From assembly GCA_013397115.1 (NCBI GenBank), contig VWZW01004140.1:1361330-1425329 (forward strand): DNA of 64,000 bases. Direction: 5' to 3'. This stretch comes from Edolisoma coerulescens. Its lineage: Eukaryota > Chordata > Aves > Passeriformes > Campephagidae. The translations under genes and the position numbers were made by a program. Shown here piece by piece: positions 24,263 through 37,797 of this stretch (the stretch's first letter is position 1; each line of letters opens with the position of its first letter). A model generated the notes under the pieces. That model made no database searches and was not told where the DNA came from. It worked only from the letters and a program-made list of their open reading frames with translations.

Positions 24263-27200
24263 GTTCCAGAAAGGTTCCTGGCTGCTGAGTGTTTGCTGCA
24301 GCTCACCAGAGCAATGACAGGTAGCGAAGCATCAGTGGGTGATGAGGTATTAAAAAATACTCTTCAGTCCTTGACTTTGATGTGAACCTTCAAAACCTAA
24401 TTAATGGTTCAGCCAGGCTGAAAGAGAAACACAGCATTTGCACAGTGAAACCCCAGAGAGTGCAATTTTCCTTGCGTGGGTTCAAGACTCGTTTCAGTAG
24501 ATCCGTGGCAGCTGTTTCGTTGCTTAAGCTTCTTAAGAATTTCCTTTTTTTTCCCCCTAAAGTTTCAGGACACATAGACTATTTTACTTCAGGTTACGTA
24601 GTTTACACCAATATCTGATCTCTTAAGTGTTTGAATTGGGCCACTGTGTTTTTGTCTTGCTTTGGAGGGTATCTTCGTATAGTTGAAGCTGAGAAACGTA
24701 TTAGCAGCTTTTATTCCACTAGCCAAGTGCAAAGTTACTACTTTTCGGATATTTTCTTGCATTATTTGGAAGCTATCACTCCAAGAGTAGAGAAATGGAG
24801 AAGTTTGTCCAGTTTCAAATATCAGCACTACCAGAGAACTGTAGATGAATTATAAATTTTCCTTTTCTTTTGGAAGAAAACATTATGAAAAAGGTGATGT
24901 TAGACAGTCAGGTCCCAGGAATAGGTGCTACAGACCTTTTGAGACTGAACACTCACAGAGCTGAAAGGCAGAAGGAATTATACAGAGAGGACAGTAGGAC
25001 CACTGCCCTTTAAAAACAACAATACAAAATCTCATCTTGGAAAGGGAGGTTTCAATGGCTTCTGCTGCGGAGGAAATCAGTGTGGCAACAGGAAAGCATT
25101 TTCAAAATTATATAGTCTCAGTATGCAGAAAAAAAGGAGATTGAAACCAAGAGAAGAAAACCAGAGAGAATATAAAGCTTTCCAGGGCCAGCTTCTATTT
25201 GTTGATTTAATTCCAGTCTGGTTTCTTCCTCTCTGAACCTAAAATTTAAGTAGTTTTTATGAACTTACTCTCCCTCTGCTCAAGGATCTTGACAACCACT
25301 GGATGTCAAGTCTCTACACTTGCAGCCAGGGACACCTCAAGATTTGGGTATTTGAGACCTGGTTTAGGATTGTCAGCCTGAGAAAAGATGGTTCTTGTGA
25401 AAATGTGGAGTAGTGGGGTCTGCACTATGGATTTTACCTTCTTGCCTTGTAACCCAAACTCATCTGTGGTTCATAGGCTGGTTACTCGATCCAGAGACTG
25501 TTTGAAACTCTGTGTGTGTGGTGGAGCTCACAGCATTCACGGCAAAGTTTGGAGCAGAATTAGAAGCTGGTTGAAAGAAGCTTCTAACACTCAGAGTTTG
25601 GGATAGGAAAGGAAAGGGCAAATGTGGACAGGATGAGAAAGGAAGCTGAAAACTGCAGGAAATCTTCCCTAGCCCAGCTTTGGGCAGAGGACTTGGTGAG
25701 GTGATGCTGGATCAGGTTGTTCCTTACTCACAGGTACAGTCAGCACATCTGACATTGATTAACCAAACACTCTCTCATTGCTGATTCACTCCATAACACG
25801 ACTGACTTAAAGACAATAACCGTAATTAAAAAATAAATGAAATAAAGGCAGTATAACATTAGCATGGAAGTGAATTGCCATTTCCAGCTGCCTTATTGTC
25901 TTGGTATGAAATGTTTTTGCCACATCTCAGCCATGGTTTGAGTTGGGCTCTGCAGTTGATTGCTTGCTGTAATGCAGAGTTCAGCAGGGCAAATACCTGC
26001 ATTTGCTTTTGGTTTTCTTTCCTCTGGGTGCATCTTGGAATGAGGCTTGGGATTACCTTTACCATTGCAGAGATTGAATGTTTTCCCAGAACCATTCTTT
26101 TGTTCATCTAATTTATCTATACAAGTCATCTGCAGAAACATAAATTTCATGGATTTCTACAAAATGAATGCTTAGCACCTAATGCTAAGTATATGTGTGC
26201 ATATTTATGCATTAAAATTTCCTAATTTCTAAATTAATTTTTTGTTGTTGTTGTTTGCCACACAGAGTTAAAGACTCACATTTAAGAGGTGATTTCTGGA
26301 TGCTGAGGGATTGACATTATTTATAGGGAAACCTAAACCATTTGCTAGCTTTAGACCCCATGTCTTTTAATATCCATCCTGTTTCCAAAGAGTCTGCACG
26401 CGTGTGTATCTATATAAAGATACAGAATACTTTCTCATTGCCAGTCCTTAGGGGATTTTTAGAATATGCGGGTTGTTAAAATGTATTTTCTGCTTATGTG
26501 TGAGTAGATTGAAGTTGGTGGCTAGTGCGTGCTTTACTTTCAAGAATTACTAGAAGGGTTTTTTCCCACTTCAATTATCTCTCAAAGAAGTGTGACTGGT
26601 ATTCAGGAATTCTTCCAAATTTTGTTCCCATGAAAACATTTTTTTCATAAGTTGAAGTCGTGAGAGAATATGAGAAGTGGGCAGAACCCTGAACTGTGCT
26701 ATAAATTAAGAAATTTAATGTGAAATTACGTATTTTCTGATTACCTTGTTCAGATACATATTGAGCAAAAGAGCAAATACAAGTTGAAGAAATGTCAGAT
26801 AAACAAACTCTGACATCTGTAGAATTTTTATGATCTGACTTATCTCAAACACTGATTTTACTCACTCATCCTTCATTCTTTATATCTACATGTGTAGTGG
26901 CACATGCATTTATATTTTATATAAAGGGCAGAGTGTAGTCAGAGCATTTGAGTTGGGCTGTTAAAAATAAATTAAGGAACAGCAGGTGAAAATGATTCCT
27001 CCACATGAATATTCAAAGTGCACCTCAGACAGATACTGTAGAAAGAATAATAAAGAACAAAGAAACTTTGATGGGACCAAGGCGTGGAGATGATCTGAAA
27101 TTAAAGTTTTATTGGCACGAGGTTGAGATGACTCAGCAAACTTACTCCAGGAGTGGCAGGATCTGCTTGTACACCCCACTGCCAGAACATGCAGAGTTTA

Positions 27201-27799
27201 ACAGATGAGGGGACCCTGGGATGTTGGAAGTCCAGCAGCTGGTCCCTTAGTCTTGATTCTTTCACTCTGGGGCTTCAGTGTGAGCACAGGGGGTTTGGAG
27301 GTGGCAGGAGGGTGTAGGGGCCATGGAGCTGAATTCAAAGCTGAGAGACTTGAGTTCATTCCTTGCCTGGGGACAATTTCCTGTGTGTTTGCATCGCTTA
27401 GGGCTGGACTCGCCAAGGTCCTTAGGCACTGTCAAGTAGGCCATCAACTACTGTTAATTTTTAGTTTTTTTCTTTGTAAGAATGAAGAAAGCGCAACTTC
27501 CCCATCCCTTACCTGATGGAATCTTGTCACCACTGTTGGATTCAGTGAGGTCTCACAGGAATCAGGAGCACGAGCACCGTTCAGGGCCTCATGACAGGGC
27601 ATTTTGAGGCAAAACTCAGGAGCCAGAATGCAGTTGCGGATCCGACGTTCATTTCCCCATCACTTTATGCGTTGTACAGACAAGAACGTCCAGAGCTGTG
27701 GAGTGCTGGGACACTCCACACACGGAAGGAAGCGCATTAATGGGTGGCTGCCTTGTTTAAACATCGAGTTACATTTACATTTCTTCTCCTGCTTCCCAG

Positions 27800-28096
27800 A
27801 CCCCGTGCACGGGCCGCAGAACGTGGAGGTCGTTGACATCCGCTCGCGGCAGCTGACGCTGCAGTGGGAGCCCTTCGGCTACGCCGTGACGCGGTGCCAC
27901 AGCTACAACCTCACCGTCCACTACCAGTATGTCTTCAACCAGCAGAAATTCGAGGCCGAGGAACTCATCCAAACTTCTTCCCATTACACCTTGCGGGGGC
28001 TCCGGCCCTTCATGACCATCAGGCTGAGGTTGGCCCTCTCCAACCCCGAGGGCAAAATGGAAAGTGAGGAGCTGGTGGTGCAGACTGAGGAGGATG
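27800..28096 (+). CDS. PTPRT: PTPRT exon A: complete FN3 domain (second FN3 repeat)
   Basis: Internal exon of a receptor-type protein tyrosine phosphatase of subclass R2B, a homophilic cell-adhesion receptor of the neuronal plasma membrane. A pyrimidine-rich tract ending in AG at 27798-27799 precedes it, and a GT donor (G|GTGAG) follows at 28097. The 297 nt read open in one frame from a split first codon (phase 1) to a split last codon (phase 1). The peptide carries FN3 hallmarks: the B-strand tryptophan in LTLQWEPFGY, an LRGLRPF segment before the F strand, and an ending in NPEGKMESEELVVQTEED. An N-glycosylation sequon (NLT) sits at codon 27907. The WEPFGYAVTRCHSYNLTV core is characteristic of R2B receptors, and the remainder fits my memory of PTPRT better than PTPRM, PTPRK or PTPRU. 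The exon is clearly CpG- and GC-richer than its introns. Gene family is near certain; the paralogue choice is strong but from memory. Confidence 0.95.
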
Positions 28097-29382
28097 GTGA
28101 GTTGTGGTGGGGTTGGGTGGTTGGGTTTTGAGGGAAGACTCATATTCCAGTTGTAAATAACAGCATAACCCTCTGTCCCACAAGACCTGCAGCAGCTTTT
28201 TTTGGCAGTGTGTCTGAGTGTAAAACTTGTAGGTTTAAATGATTTCCACTTCACAGCCATGTTCTTGAAAGGGCAAAGATCCCTGAAGTGCTCAGGCACA
28301 ACAGACACCAGTCTGAGCAGCTATTAAAGAGATTTAGGTTCAATTCTTCATGTTCTGAACCACCCAGCAGCTTCCTTTATCATATGGGCAAATGCAATCC
28401 TGGTATTTATTGATTTTTCTTGTGCCTTCACAAAAGAAGGCATCCCAAAAAAAAAAAAAAAATCGTAATTCCTTCCTTTCCAGAGTGTAGCTTTTCTTAA
28501 CACAGATCTTCTGGACATCACATTTTATAGAGACCTCAGAAGCAAAATTAATTGTGAATATAAAAGAACAGTTGTGGATATAAAAGAACAGTTTTCTGGA
28601 GGAACTGATGGAAAGCTTTAAAGTGTTCTTATCCCACCTGAGCTATTTCAGACCAAGGGCTGTTTAATCTGCCTCTATTTAGTCTAATTCCTCTGCCCGG
28701 GCTGCAGAAGTTGCTGTCCTAAGTTTCTCTCAGCTGAAAGTGGCTCCTCCAGCCCCATAAATCACATGGGGGGACACAAAAGGATGGCAGATATTTCAGA
28801 AAAATGAGTAGGGTTTTTATCAGACAGGCTTGGGAGTGCATTTAGTTGGTTATCTCCTACAGCATTAAAATTTTGCTGGAGTAGGTGGATTTTTGAGCTG
28901 GCCTTGTAGCTATAATGAAATATAAATCTTGCATTGTTACTTTGCTAAGCAAATCAGTCTTTCCTATTGATAAAGGTGTGCAGCCCAGCAGCATCTCCAT
29001 GCCAAGGTGCAGTCTGGCTGTTTACGTGGAGAGTTTTGCTGCTGTGTGGGTGGAGAAGGACAAATTAAATTCCCTGCTGCTGCTCTGCTGTACTGGAATA
29101 AGATCATGCTGAAATTAGCGTCATATTTTCATGGGTTCTGATTTTATTTGTCACTTAGTGGTTCCATTAGGGTATTGTTATTTGAACCAAAAGTTGAGAA
29201 ATAAGCCTTTCACATTGATAGTAGCTTGGTAATGGTAGTGCCTTGAGGGATTTTAATTTTTAATTTTATTTATTTATTTTCAACACTCAGCTTCCTGTCT
29301 GGTGGCCTTTTGGTGTCCCACGTGTGTGCAGCTGTGTTTTTAACACAGTTTGTTGTTTGTTTTTTTTTTTTTTCCCCTGCAG
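28097..29382 (+). other. PTPRT: PTPRT intron between exons A and B
   Basis: A 1286-bp phase-1 intron with GT-AG ends. It holds an A run near 28447, a 20-bp direct tandem duplication at 28552-28591, and a short ATTT tract at about 29265-29280 followed by the T-rich acceptor of exon B. I recognise no repeat family or other gene in it. Its shortness contrasts with the flanking introns of more than 27 and 33 kb. Confidence 0.9.
28552..28591. repeat. 20-bp tandem duplication in the short intron
   Basis: Two adjacent 20-bp units differing at a single base (TTGTGAATATAAAAGAACAG and TTGTGGATATAAAAGAACAG). Confidence 0.95.
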
Positions 29383-29492
29383 TTCCTGGACCTGTTCCCT
29401 TGGAATCCATCCAAGGAGGACCTTTTGAAGAGAAGATCTACGTTCAGTGGAAGCCACCAAATGAGACAAATGGCATCATTACACTCTATGAG
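29383..29492 (+). CDS. PTPRT: PTPRT exon B: first part of the next FN3 domain
   Basis: A long T-rich tract ending CCCCTGCAG precedes the exon, and GAG|GTGAGA follows it. The first two bases complete the valine codon begun by the last G of exon A, which confirms the joint. The 110 nt end on a codon boundary (phase 0). The encoded peptide includes VPGPVPLESIQGGPFEEK, then the FN3 B-strand tryptophan in VQWKPPNETNG, and ends ITLYE. An N-glycosylation sequon (NET) begins at 29460. The segment FEEKIYVQWKPPNETNGIIT distinguishes PTPRT from the remembered PTPRM and PTPRK versions. The domain is completed only by exon C, 33 kb downstream. A 110-nt exon followed by a 202-nt exon fits the family, and together they make exactly 104 codons. 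Confidence 0.94.
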
Positions 29493-31064
29493 GTGAGAGG
29501 AACAGATTGTTGTCAAGGCATACGTGCCACAGGGCCCTTTTCATGTGTGTTTAAGCCAATCCTGAGCTCTGAGATGTCTCAGCAGGTGCTAAAAAAAGCC
29601 TGATTAAAATAGATGAGAATCTTCAAGATAGTCTGCTGCTACCACTGAAAAAGTTTCCCAGTTCAAAAAAGAGAAAGATTTCTTTCCAATATTTGAGGCA
29701 AAATGAGAGCCACACATTTATTTCCCCGTGTCTCAGGTGCCCTTTTTCCTTCTGCAGTTGCTCCAAGGTCTGTTTTCTTTCTTTTTTTCCTTCTTGAGGT
29801 AAAACACTGTTAGGTTTTATACCTACACACTGTAACTGATTCCTCTCTGCCTTTCCACCAGTCTCAGCGCTTCCTGGCAATATCAGCAGAATATCAGCAT
29901 CAAATCTTACCTTAGAGTGCTCTTTCTGAACTTTTCAGTGATGCATGTGTCCATCCCAACAACTTCCCTGATGCCAAGCAAAGTGTAGAGCAGGTTATGG
30001 GATGATCACTGACCATCCTGTGCTGGATGAGAAATAAACAATTAAATGTGATCCCAGAGTGTATCAGAGGTGGTGTTTCTTGTGAAGGCGAGGAAGGGTT
30101 ACTGCTGTCATGTGCTCCTGGTGAAACTCTCCAGAATGTCATGTACACCCGAATATGTGGAACAGGAATGTAAGAGGGGGGACTCTTTAGGGGATCATCT
30201 GAAATGAGAGTCCTACAAGAGAAGGTAAAGGCACTTGGATTAAATAGCAGGCAGTGGTGCACCAGTGCTGGCTGAGCTTGTGTCAGTTTATTGTTTCAGC
30301 ATTCACCTCTGTAAGATTAGAGAAAGTGAAACATAATTTTGTTTTTATGGTGACATAAAACCCCTCTCTGTGGCTTGTGCAGCACTGTCTGACACAGAGG
30401 GGTGAGAACCAATATTTCACTTTCTCTTTTGTGCTTTTTGTACAAACTCACTTTAGAAAAGCCACAGGTGCAAGAAGTGGCTCTGTCATCACCAATGAGG
30501 TTCTGCCCCTTTCCTCTTCCCATCCAGCCTCTCCATTTGGGACAGGATGTCCTGTGGCGTGTCATTCCCAGATCTCCGTGCTGGCACTGGCTCTCTCTGT
30601 CACAGTCAAGTGGAAAAAATGAAGCAGGTTTAACATCACTGAGATCTTACACTCCAGCATGAGCAATGGATGAAACTTTCTCCTTTAACTTCACTTTTAG
30701 GTCATCATTTGGCTCACAAAGGCCAGACTGAGTTTGATACAGCAACACTGAACAGATGAATGAAGTTCCTCTTGCTAAGTTAGTGTCATTTCAGCCAGGC
30801 TGAAATCCTTGACTAAGAATGGAGTCATTCTTGGTCACTGCTGAGACACTTATGGAAAAGTATATAGGGTGCAAATCATCTGTCAGTGCTAAAATAGAAC
30901 TAACCCTCATCATTTCATGGTTTTTGAAGGTGTCTGTTTAAGGAATTAGGCACTAAAGCTGGGCGTATTTTGAAGGAATTAATCTGAATGGAATCAGTTA
31001 TGAGTTCATTTTTTTCTGGCAACACAGGTGACCTATAATAGAACATATTTAAAATAACCCGAGT

Positions 31065-31086
31065 CAAATGATGCAAATGATGCAAA
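31065..31086. repeat. 9-bp repeat forming an octamer motif
   Basis: CAAATGATG occurs twice in tandem followed by CAAAAA in place of a third copy's start. The junction creates a perfect ATGCAAAT-type POU octamer at 31071-31078. Confidence 0.8.
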
Positions 31087-34000
31087 AAATAACTCCTTTT
31101 AATTTTTAAAGAAGCAGTTTCTTACTAAAATACTGCCTTGGGCTCAGCCTGTTGAAAGGACTTCAGCAATCTGAGTACCTTTTCTGGCTGAGCAGCTGCA
31201 TGAGACACTTTATTGCCTGCAGGGTTGTGATGCATCATGACAGTGCCTTTGCCCCTGAAGTCATATCATTGCTCAAGTCTCAGCGGAGGCACAAACAAAT
31301 TTTTCTTTTCTGATAATGACTCTCTGCATATTTGGCAGCTGGAGACAAAGAGAAGTCAAGGTGAATTCAAACTCTTCCTCCTTTTCCTACTCCCCCTCCA
31401 AAAGGATGAACACCCAAGTGCTGGAAACACCGTGAGAACCAGAGTGCCTAGAGGTTGTCACAAATGAAAATGTTGTCCTTTCCTGTCCCTTCTTCCACAT
31501 GAAAATTCCTACAGAACCTTTCCACTGTCCATGGAACCCTGAGACAAGTCCATCAGCTGGAGATAAAAGTACAGGAGAGCAGTTGCACGTAACCCTGGAG
31601 AGGTTATAACCAGGGCACTCTCAGGGTGGTTTGCTCCTTTTGGAACGTGGGGATCCGTGCAGATGGAACCCACACAATTCCTGTACACTGTTACTGGTGG
31701 CACTGGGAATTCTGCTCTGTCCTGGGAGATTCAATGGTGTTCCAGTGAATTTGCAGCTCTCTGGAAGCTCTGTAATTGTTCTGCTGTTATTAGGGAGAAA
31801 CAAACACAAACGCCTGTGAGCATTTATTAAAGAAAAATTCCTGAAAAGTATTTATTAAGTATTATCACTTTGTGAACTTGAGTTAGTGGTGTCAGGTCCT
31901 GCATTACACCTGGAAGTAGCTGGCTGAATTCACACATAGGAATTGTGCAACTGGGAGTCTCTCAAACCCCTCTGGGCACAAACCCTCCTAATGAAAACAA
32001 ATAAAACCCCACCTTCTCCTCCTAGGAAGTAGTTCTCACCATCACCATCTGATTCATTGTATCTGGATATTGTATTTCCCCTCTAATTCTGTTTAAAAAA
32101 AGGTTGTAAGCTTCTAAAATGCTTCAAAATAATCATGCTGTCTATTCTATTTACATCCCACTTGCTTCCCTTTGGGACTGATTTTCTTCTCGGGTCCCTA
32201 ATCATTCTTGCAGCTCCCTGCCAGATGTCCCTATAACCCAAATTGCCGTTGCAGTTTTCATATCCACTGCTTGGGTGCCAACTGGGCTGGGATTCAGCAG
32301 CACAACCTTCAGCAAGCCTTTTGGCAGCCAGAAGCACTAATTTCATAATGACTGAATACTTCTAAAGAGCCTAAAAAAAATGGAAGGACCTTAATGAACC
32401 TTTTTGACTTCTGCAGGTCTCTTCTGTTGGATATTTTCCCTTCAAAATGCCATCATAGCCTTTTAACAAAGCAGGAGCATTGCATTTAAAAGTGGTTTAA
32501 ACCCCCTCTGAGTTCAGTTGCAGAATTATTTGTTTCACTGGGTACAGAAACAGCTGGATTTTTAAACAGAGGGACCTTTTAGATCCCTTGTAATTGCAGG
32601 TCTAGATCCTTCTCTAACTGCAGTCTCTTTCTGGGGAGCAGAAACCTCTTGTTCGAGGCAACTTGGAAAGCTCCTGGAATTACAAATCAGTTAATCAGTG
32701 CTGGAAAGATTAGGATATGAGCTGGGTAGAAAGGGAGGACGGAACAGATCGTTCTGGGGTGCTGGGGGTCCCAGCAGAGCTCACAGGTATGTGGTGAGAC
32801 AGGAGGTGTCAGTCTGTCTGTCCATCAGGAAAGGCAGTCAGGAGATGCACCGGCTGCTGTTGGAAGTAACAGAAGGAAAGCTTGAAGCCTCTAACAGGTC
32901 CCCAGGTGGCTTCAAGGTGTGTAGGTACCTACAGGGGCAGGCAGATCAATCTGTGCTCAGAAACCCAGCTGAACAGCAGAGCTGGGCTTTGCTGGTACCT
33001 TGGTTTGGGTAAAATGCTCCACAGAGATGGTTCTGTATGTGACGCTTGTGGAAGAGGCACTGTTACACTGTTATTGTTCTTACTGTCTCCAGGAACAACC
33101 TGTGAGTGGCACAATTTAATAATATTTCAGTAATCCTGCCCCACAATCAGTCTCCTGGCAGACTGAAAGCACCACAACTTGTTGAAAGTTTTATTTTTTT
33201 TTTTTAACCCGTCCTGAAAAGCTGCTCTGCTTTAAAATCCCTGATAATCGAATGCTGCTCATTGTCCTCACACCATGTGGGAGTTCAGCTTCAAAGCCTT
33301 TGTGTACAAAGACATGCAACAAAGATTTATTCCTTTTAATTTATTTTCCTAAGCGTGTGTAAAGTCAAACTACCATCAAACAGACTTACACTGTCATTGG
33401 GCTGCAAGGGCAAGCAATCTCATTTAAGGTCATGGACTAGCTTTGGCACTAAAATTCTTCTGCTTTTAGATGACATGAGGTTGTCTTAGATGTATGTTTT
33501 GTGCAAATTTGCATCTAGAAAGTTTGAGTAAACAGAACTTATTTGTATCTGCATTTTGCTGTTCCTTTGGGCAGCTGAGAGATTTCAGGTGCACTCAGTA
33601 AGTGATGCTGGCTTTTTCCTTTGTAAATACATTTTTTTGTGTGTATTCTATTTCTCAGAATTGTCATGTTTTAGAATATTTCACCCTTAAACAGGAAAAA
33701 AAAACCAAAACCCACCTATCCTTGCTGTCTGAAATACTGGTCAGGTCACTTGGGGGAAGGCATTGTTAGAGGTATTGCAATCCTAACAGCATTTAAAGGG
33801 TGGATCCCAAATATTCGGCTCCTTGGCTGGAAAAATGGCTCCCAGACTGCTGGAGTCCTTTCAGTGAGCCATGCCTAAGGGCGATGTTGAAACAGCAAAC
33901 TGTCTTTTTAAACATTGTAAGGTGCAGTCCTGTAATCACTTATGTCCTCATCTTTAGGATTGTTAAATCCCTGGTGGTTTGGGGGAAAAATAAGGATGCA

Positions 34001-37000
34001 TTTGCAGCTTCTAACTAGCTAGTTTTGTCAGTCACTGTTTCTGAAACGCTGTATATCTCTATTTTGATGCCAGGAATAATAATACAGGGGACTTTCATAC
34101 ACAGTTTCAGCTCTTTAATGGGATGCTTGGAGCCCAGTGCTTCTAATCCCAGTGGATTTGAGTTTAAATTGCACTTCAGAGGCTACAGATCCTCTTAGTT
34201 ACCATGTAAAATTGCAGTCTGCCCTTCTTCATCTCTCCAGTTGCCAATATGCCATTCCTTCTCCATCGCCTCACTCCCTTTTTCTCTGCAGGAGAGGTTG
34301 TTACACGCAAACTGCCTCTTCAGAGTGTTTGCATGAGGTCAGTATTGGTGGGATGCATTGCCTGTATTTATAAAAGGATGGAAACAAATTTCTTCCACCC
34401 TTGACCCCTGAAAGTGCATGCTTATTATAACAAAAAGTAGGATTATCTGGTGTGATAGCTACGCAGGGATATGCATCCATTTCTATTCATAGCCCTTTTC
34501 TAAGCTATTCAGGAAACCTGATTTTTTTTTTAGGATAAAATCTTTCCTGCTAAAAGGTGTTGCAAAAAAAAAAAAGGTTTGCCCGGATAAAGCTGCAAGG
34601 GTTGGGAACTCAGCTTGGTTTAGTCATTTCTTTGTTTATTTAAAGAGTTTGGGGGTTTTTTTTGGTTGAAAAGAGTGAAAAATGGCTCCCACAAGAAGGA
34701 AAGCAACAACCACAAAATCTTGCAATGAATTTATATAAAGCTCTACAGTTGAAATAGTGGAAAGATGACAATTCTCGGAAATTGCCTTCAGTGAGAAGTG
34801 GCTTTGAATGTTGCCATGAAAATCAATCATGGTACAGCCTCTCGATTGCATTCCGTGGATGCAGGAGACTCCTGGGATGGAGCTCTCTCACGTCAGCTCG
34901 CTGTGTCGGGCCGTGCCACACACAGCTGGGGCTGCGTTCAGCTGAACGCTGGCAGAACATCCAGGAGATGCTGTCAAGTGTTCAGAACGCAGGCAATGAT
35001 CAATTAAAGACGGGGTGTTGGGTCTGGCTTTATCACTCATCTGCAGTTGGGAATTATTCTCTGTTCATCAGCAGCACTAAGGCTGTTTGCCTCTGACGCT
35101 GGGTTTTTAGGATGTAGTCTATTGTTTGTCCAGAGTCCAGGAAAGTCAATTACATCAAGAATAAGGGGTCTGCTGCATCTGTGCTCTATTGAATTAGACT
35201 TCTTTAATAATCTAAACTAGCAATGGAAGTGTGTGGCCATATATCATCTGTTTTAAGTTTGAAACTCTGTCAGCCCTACAGGAGGCTGTGTCACCGTCTC
35301 AGTGACGTGCAAGGAAAGCTGTTCACATCTACCCAGCTCAATTAGTTCTGGAGTTTATGGCTCTTAGCACAGAAGGGCCCTGGAAGAGGGCTGGGCTGGC
35401 TGAAGAGAAATTGTTTATTTTATGCCTCCTGACTGTAGTATTTACTGAGCACTTGGTGAACAGGTTGGTTAAACGCTGCCAGTGTTCTGGGCTCCACTTA
35501 AAAAAGATTCAGGCCAGAATATGGGAAATGAGCGGTGCTGATTGCACTGATTTATTATCATTTCTTGGCAATTGAGAAGGATGATAAATCTGAGCATCGC
35601 TCGCTCTCTTGGTAGCTTGGGATGCTGTGCTAGTCACAGATCCTGTGGCTCTGTTTCTAGAATGAGGCAGGGCTCAGTCAGACAGCTTTCCAGTCAAATT
35701 TGAGGATCACAAGGTCACAGAAAATATCTNAGAGCTTTCCCTGCTCCCCTCATGCTGTTTAATTAATTTTAATAAACTAATAGGGCTTATAAGCTCCCCT
35801 GTCAGCACTAGAATTTGAGGATGTGCTTGGGTGACCCCTCTGCCACACTCAGGGCATTCATTCAAGGTGGCTCCTCTGATGCTGCAAGGAAAGCACGATT
35901 TACCCGTGTGCAGTAACACAGAGGGCAACAAAGGCAGCTGCTGCTCTGGTGCAATGGGATGGTTTTCCTTCCCCAGCACGTTTGGAAACATCAAATGCCA
36001 TGGCAGGACTGAGGTTAGTTGGAGCTGTGTTGCTTTAAGGCTGCTGTGGGGAGCTAATAGGAATTAGGCTGGGCTCTGCTTGGCTGCTCCTGCTCCTCCA
36101 GCTAAGGAAGGCAGCGGCAGGGAGGATGCTCCGCGTGCAGGCTCGGGGCTTACTCAGGGGTTACTCCCTGTTGGAAAGAGCCCGCTGTATTTTATAGCTC
36201 CTGTTCCTCTCCATTCCGTCCTACTTACTTTAAGCTTAGGGAATGTTTAAATGGTTTCCTAATTAGGGATGCTTTTCTGAGCAAGCACCTCAAAGAGCTT
36301 TTGAACAAACTTCTTCAAATTATATAGGATTCTTAATTGTGTGTTACTCGCTGTTGCTTGTGAGATGTGCGTAACTTGGGAGCACTTGTTAATGATGCTT
36401 TTTAAAATCCTATGGTTTCCAGTAACATCTCGGGGAGAAAATGGAGAGGGTTTTTCTGAGAAACTCAGATGTCAGGGTTTTTCAAATGCATGACAAGCTC
36501 CAGGTAAGTAGCATACTTGTGTTATAAATAGAATGAATCAACTGTTTAAAAAAAATTGCTTGATCAAGCTTTTCAGAAATAAAAGCATAATGTGGTCCCT
36601 TGAGCACAACAATTTCTTTGATTACCTTTTTATTGTTCTTTTGAAGCCAATAGACATGCAGTGATATAAATCCCATGCAAATGAGAAGATATTTGGTTAC
36701 AACAACACTTTTTTTTTTAGGGAGCTGAATTATTTTAGTGTGCACATTGCACTTTTTCTAAGCCAAACTGAATGGTAAGAACTGAAAAAAAAGTCCAACT
36801 TATTCGTTCTTGTAATGAAGTTCAATTTTAAAACATCCTTTTGTAGACACATCAGCATCTTGTCTTTCTGCCTTCCAATGTTTTTTTTTTTTTTTCCGGA
36901 AAAAGAATACAATTTCAGTCTATTCTTCTTTCTTCTCTGTATTGCTCATCCAGGAGAACAGCTGATCCTTAATCCCATTTCCTCCATCTCATCTTTTCAC

Positions 37001-37690
37001 GTGGCAGTGTACCTGTGCAGTTAAAGTACTACAAAGCTCTTTAACAACTCCATTTTCACATCTTGCAGTATTTTGTTTACCAAAATGTAGCAGTTTGCTA
37101 AGTTGAAAGCAAACTGCAGATGCATGTTTGCACTTCCTTCCTAGATTGTTGGGTTTTTTTTCCTCTTTTTCATCTTCAATATTGTTTCATTTAGAAAATA
37201 CATACGACTGAATAATTCAGATGTGGTGGTGGCTTCATCCTGTTAATGGATGCCACTGAGGAGCTTTGTAAAAGGGGAGAAGCCAGTCAAGGTGATCTGT
37301 GCATCACCTTCAGAAGCAGTATGTATGTGTGCCTGCGTGGTTCCTCTTGGGAAATTCACCTTATTGCTGTCCTTTGTGCTTGTGCCTCAGAGCCAGTCTT
37401 TATGATCCTGCCATCCAGTGGACAGGATGGGTTTGGGTTTAGTTTTCTGTGCCTTGCTCATTTACCAATTTCTGTCACTTTGAGTCCCTTGCCTCCTTTT
37501 TTCCTTCTCCTTTTCCCTTCCCTGTTGGTTACTACTTTTCCCTGATCCCTGCTCTCGCTGCTGTCCAGGTGGGATTTCTGGCAGTGAGGGTGGGATGGCT
37601 TCCAGAAGGATGAAGGTTTTAGCACAGAGAGAACAACTTTTCATTCTCAATTCACCTGCTTCTGTCTGAAACTGGGAAAAGTGGCTTAGG

Positions 37691-37797
37691 GTGAGCTTGG
37701 ATGGGGCTTGGAGCAACCTGGACTTGTGGAAGGTGGCAGGGGGTTGGAGTGGGATGATCTTTAAGGTCCCATCCGACCCACACCATTCTGTGAGGCA
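37691..37797 (+). mobile_element. CR1 3' tail, sense orientation
   Basis: Contains GAGCTTGGATGGGGCTTGGA, GCAACCTGGACTTGTGGAAG, TGATCTTTAAGGTCCCATCC and ends near ACCATTCTGTGAGGC. It is a roughly 105-bp 5'-truncated tail. Confidence 0.9.

Larger units (their letters stand above)
1..27799 (+). other. PTPRT: PTPRT intron upstream of exon A (3' part)
   Basis: End of a large phase-1 intron whose 5' end is outside the window. I see no other gene. Stretch by stretch: 1-2180 is unique, unremarkable DNA with a 19-bp tandem duplication at 1533-1570. 2185-2290 has an old CR1-like relic. 2290-9450 is unique and AT-rich, with ambiguous bases at 4494 (in a T run) and 5370, and a cryptic exon candidate at 5890-5935. 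9450-24262 carries most of the CR1 pieces separated by unique DNA. 24262-27799 is unique, with no recognisable repeat apart from a short TTG run near 26242. The last 30 bases form the polypyrimidine tract and AG for exon A. All ORFs here are short, begin or end arbitrarily and show no family I recognise. Confidence 0.85.

Noticed and set aside
27604..27799. Upstream extension of the exon A frame as an alternative start
   Set aside because: The frame is open by chance upstream, but a clear polypyrimidine tract and AG at 27798-27799 mark the exon start and the upstream peptide does not resemble the family.
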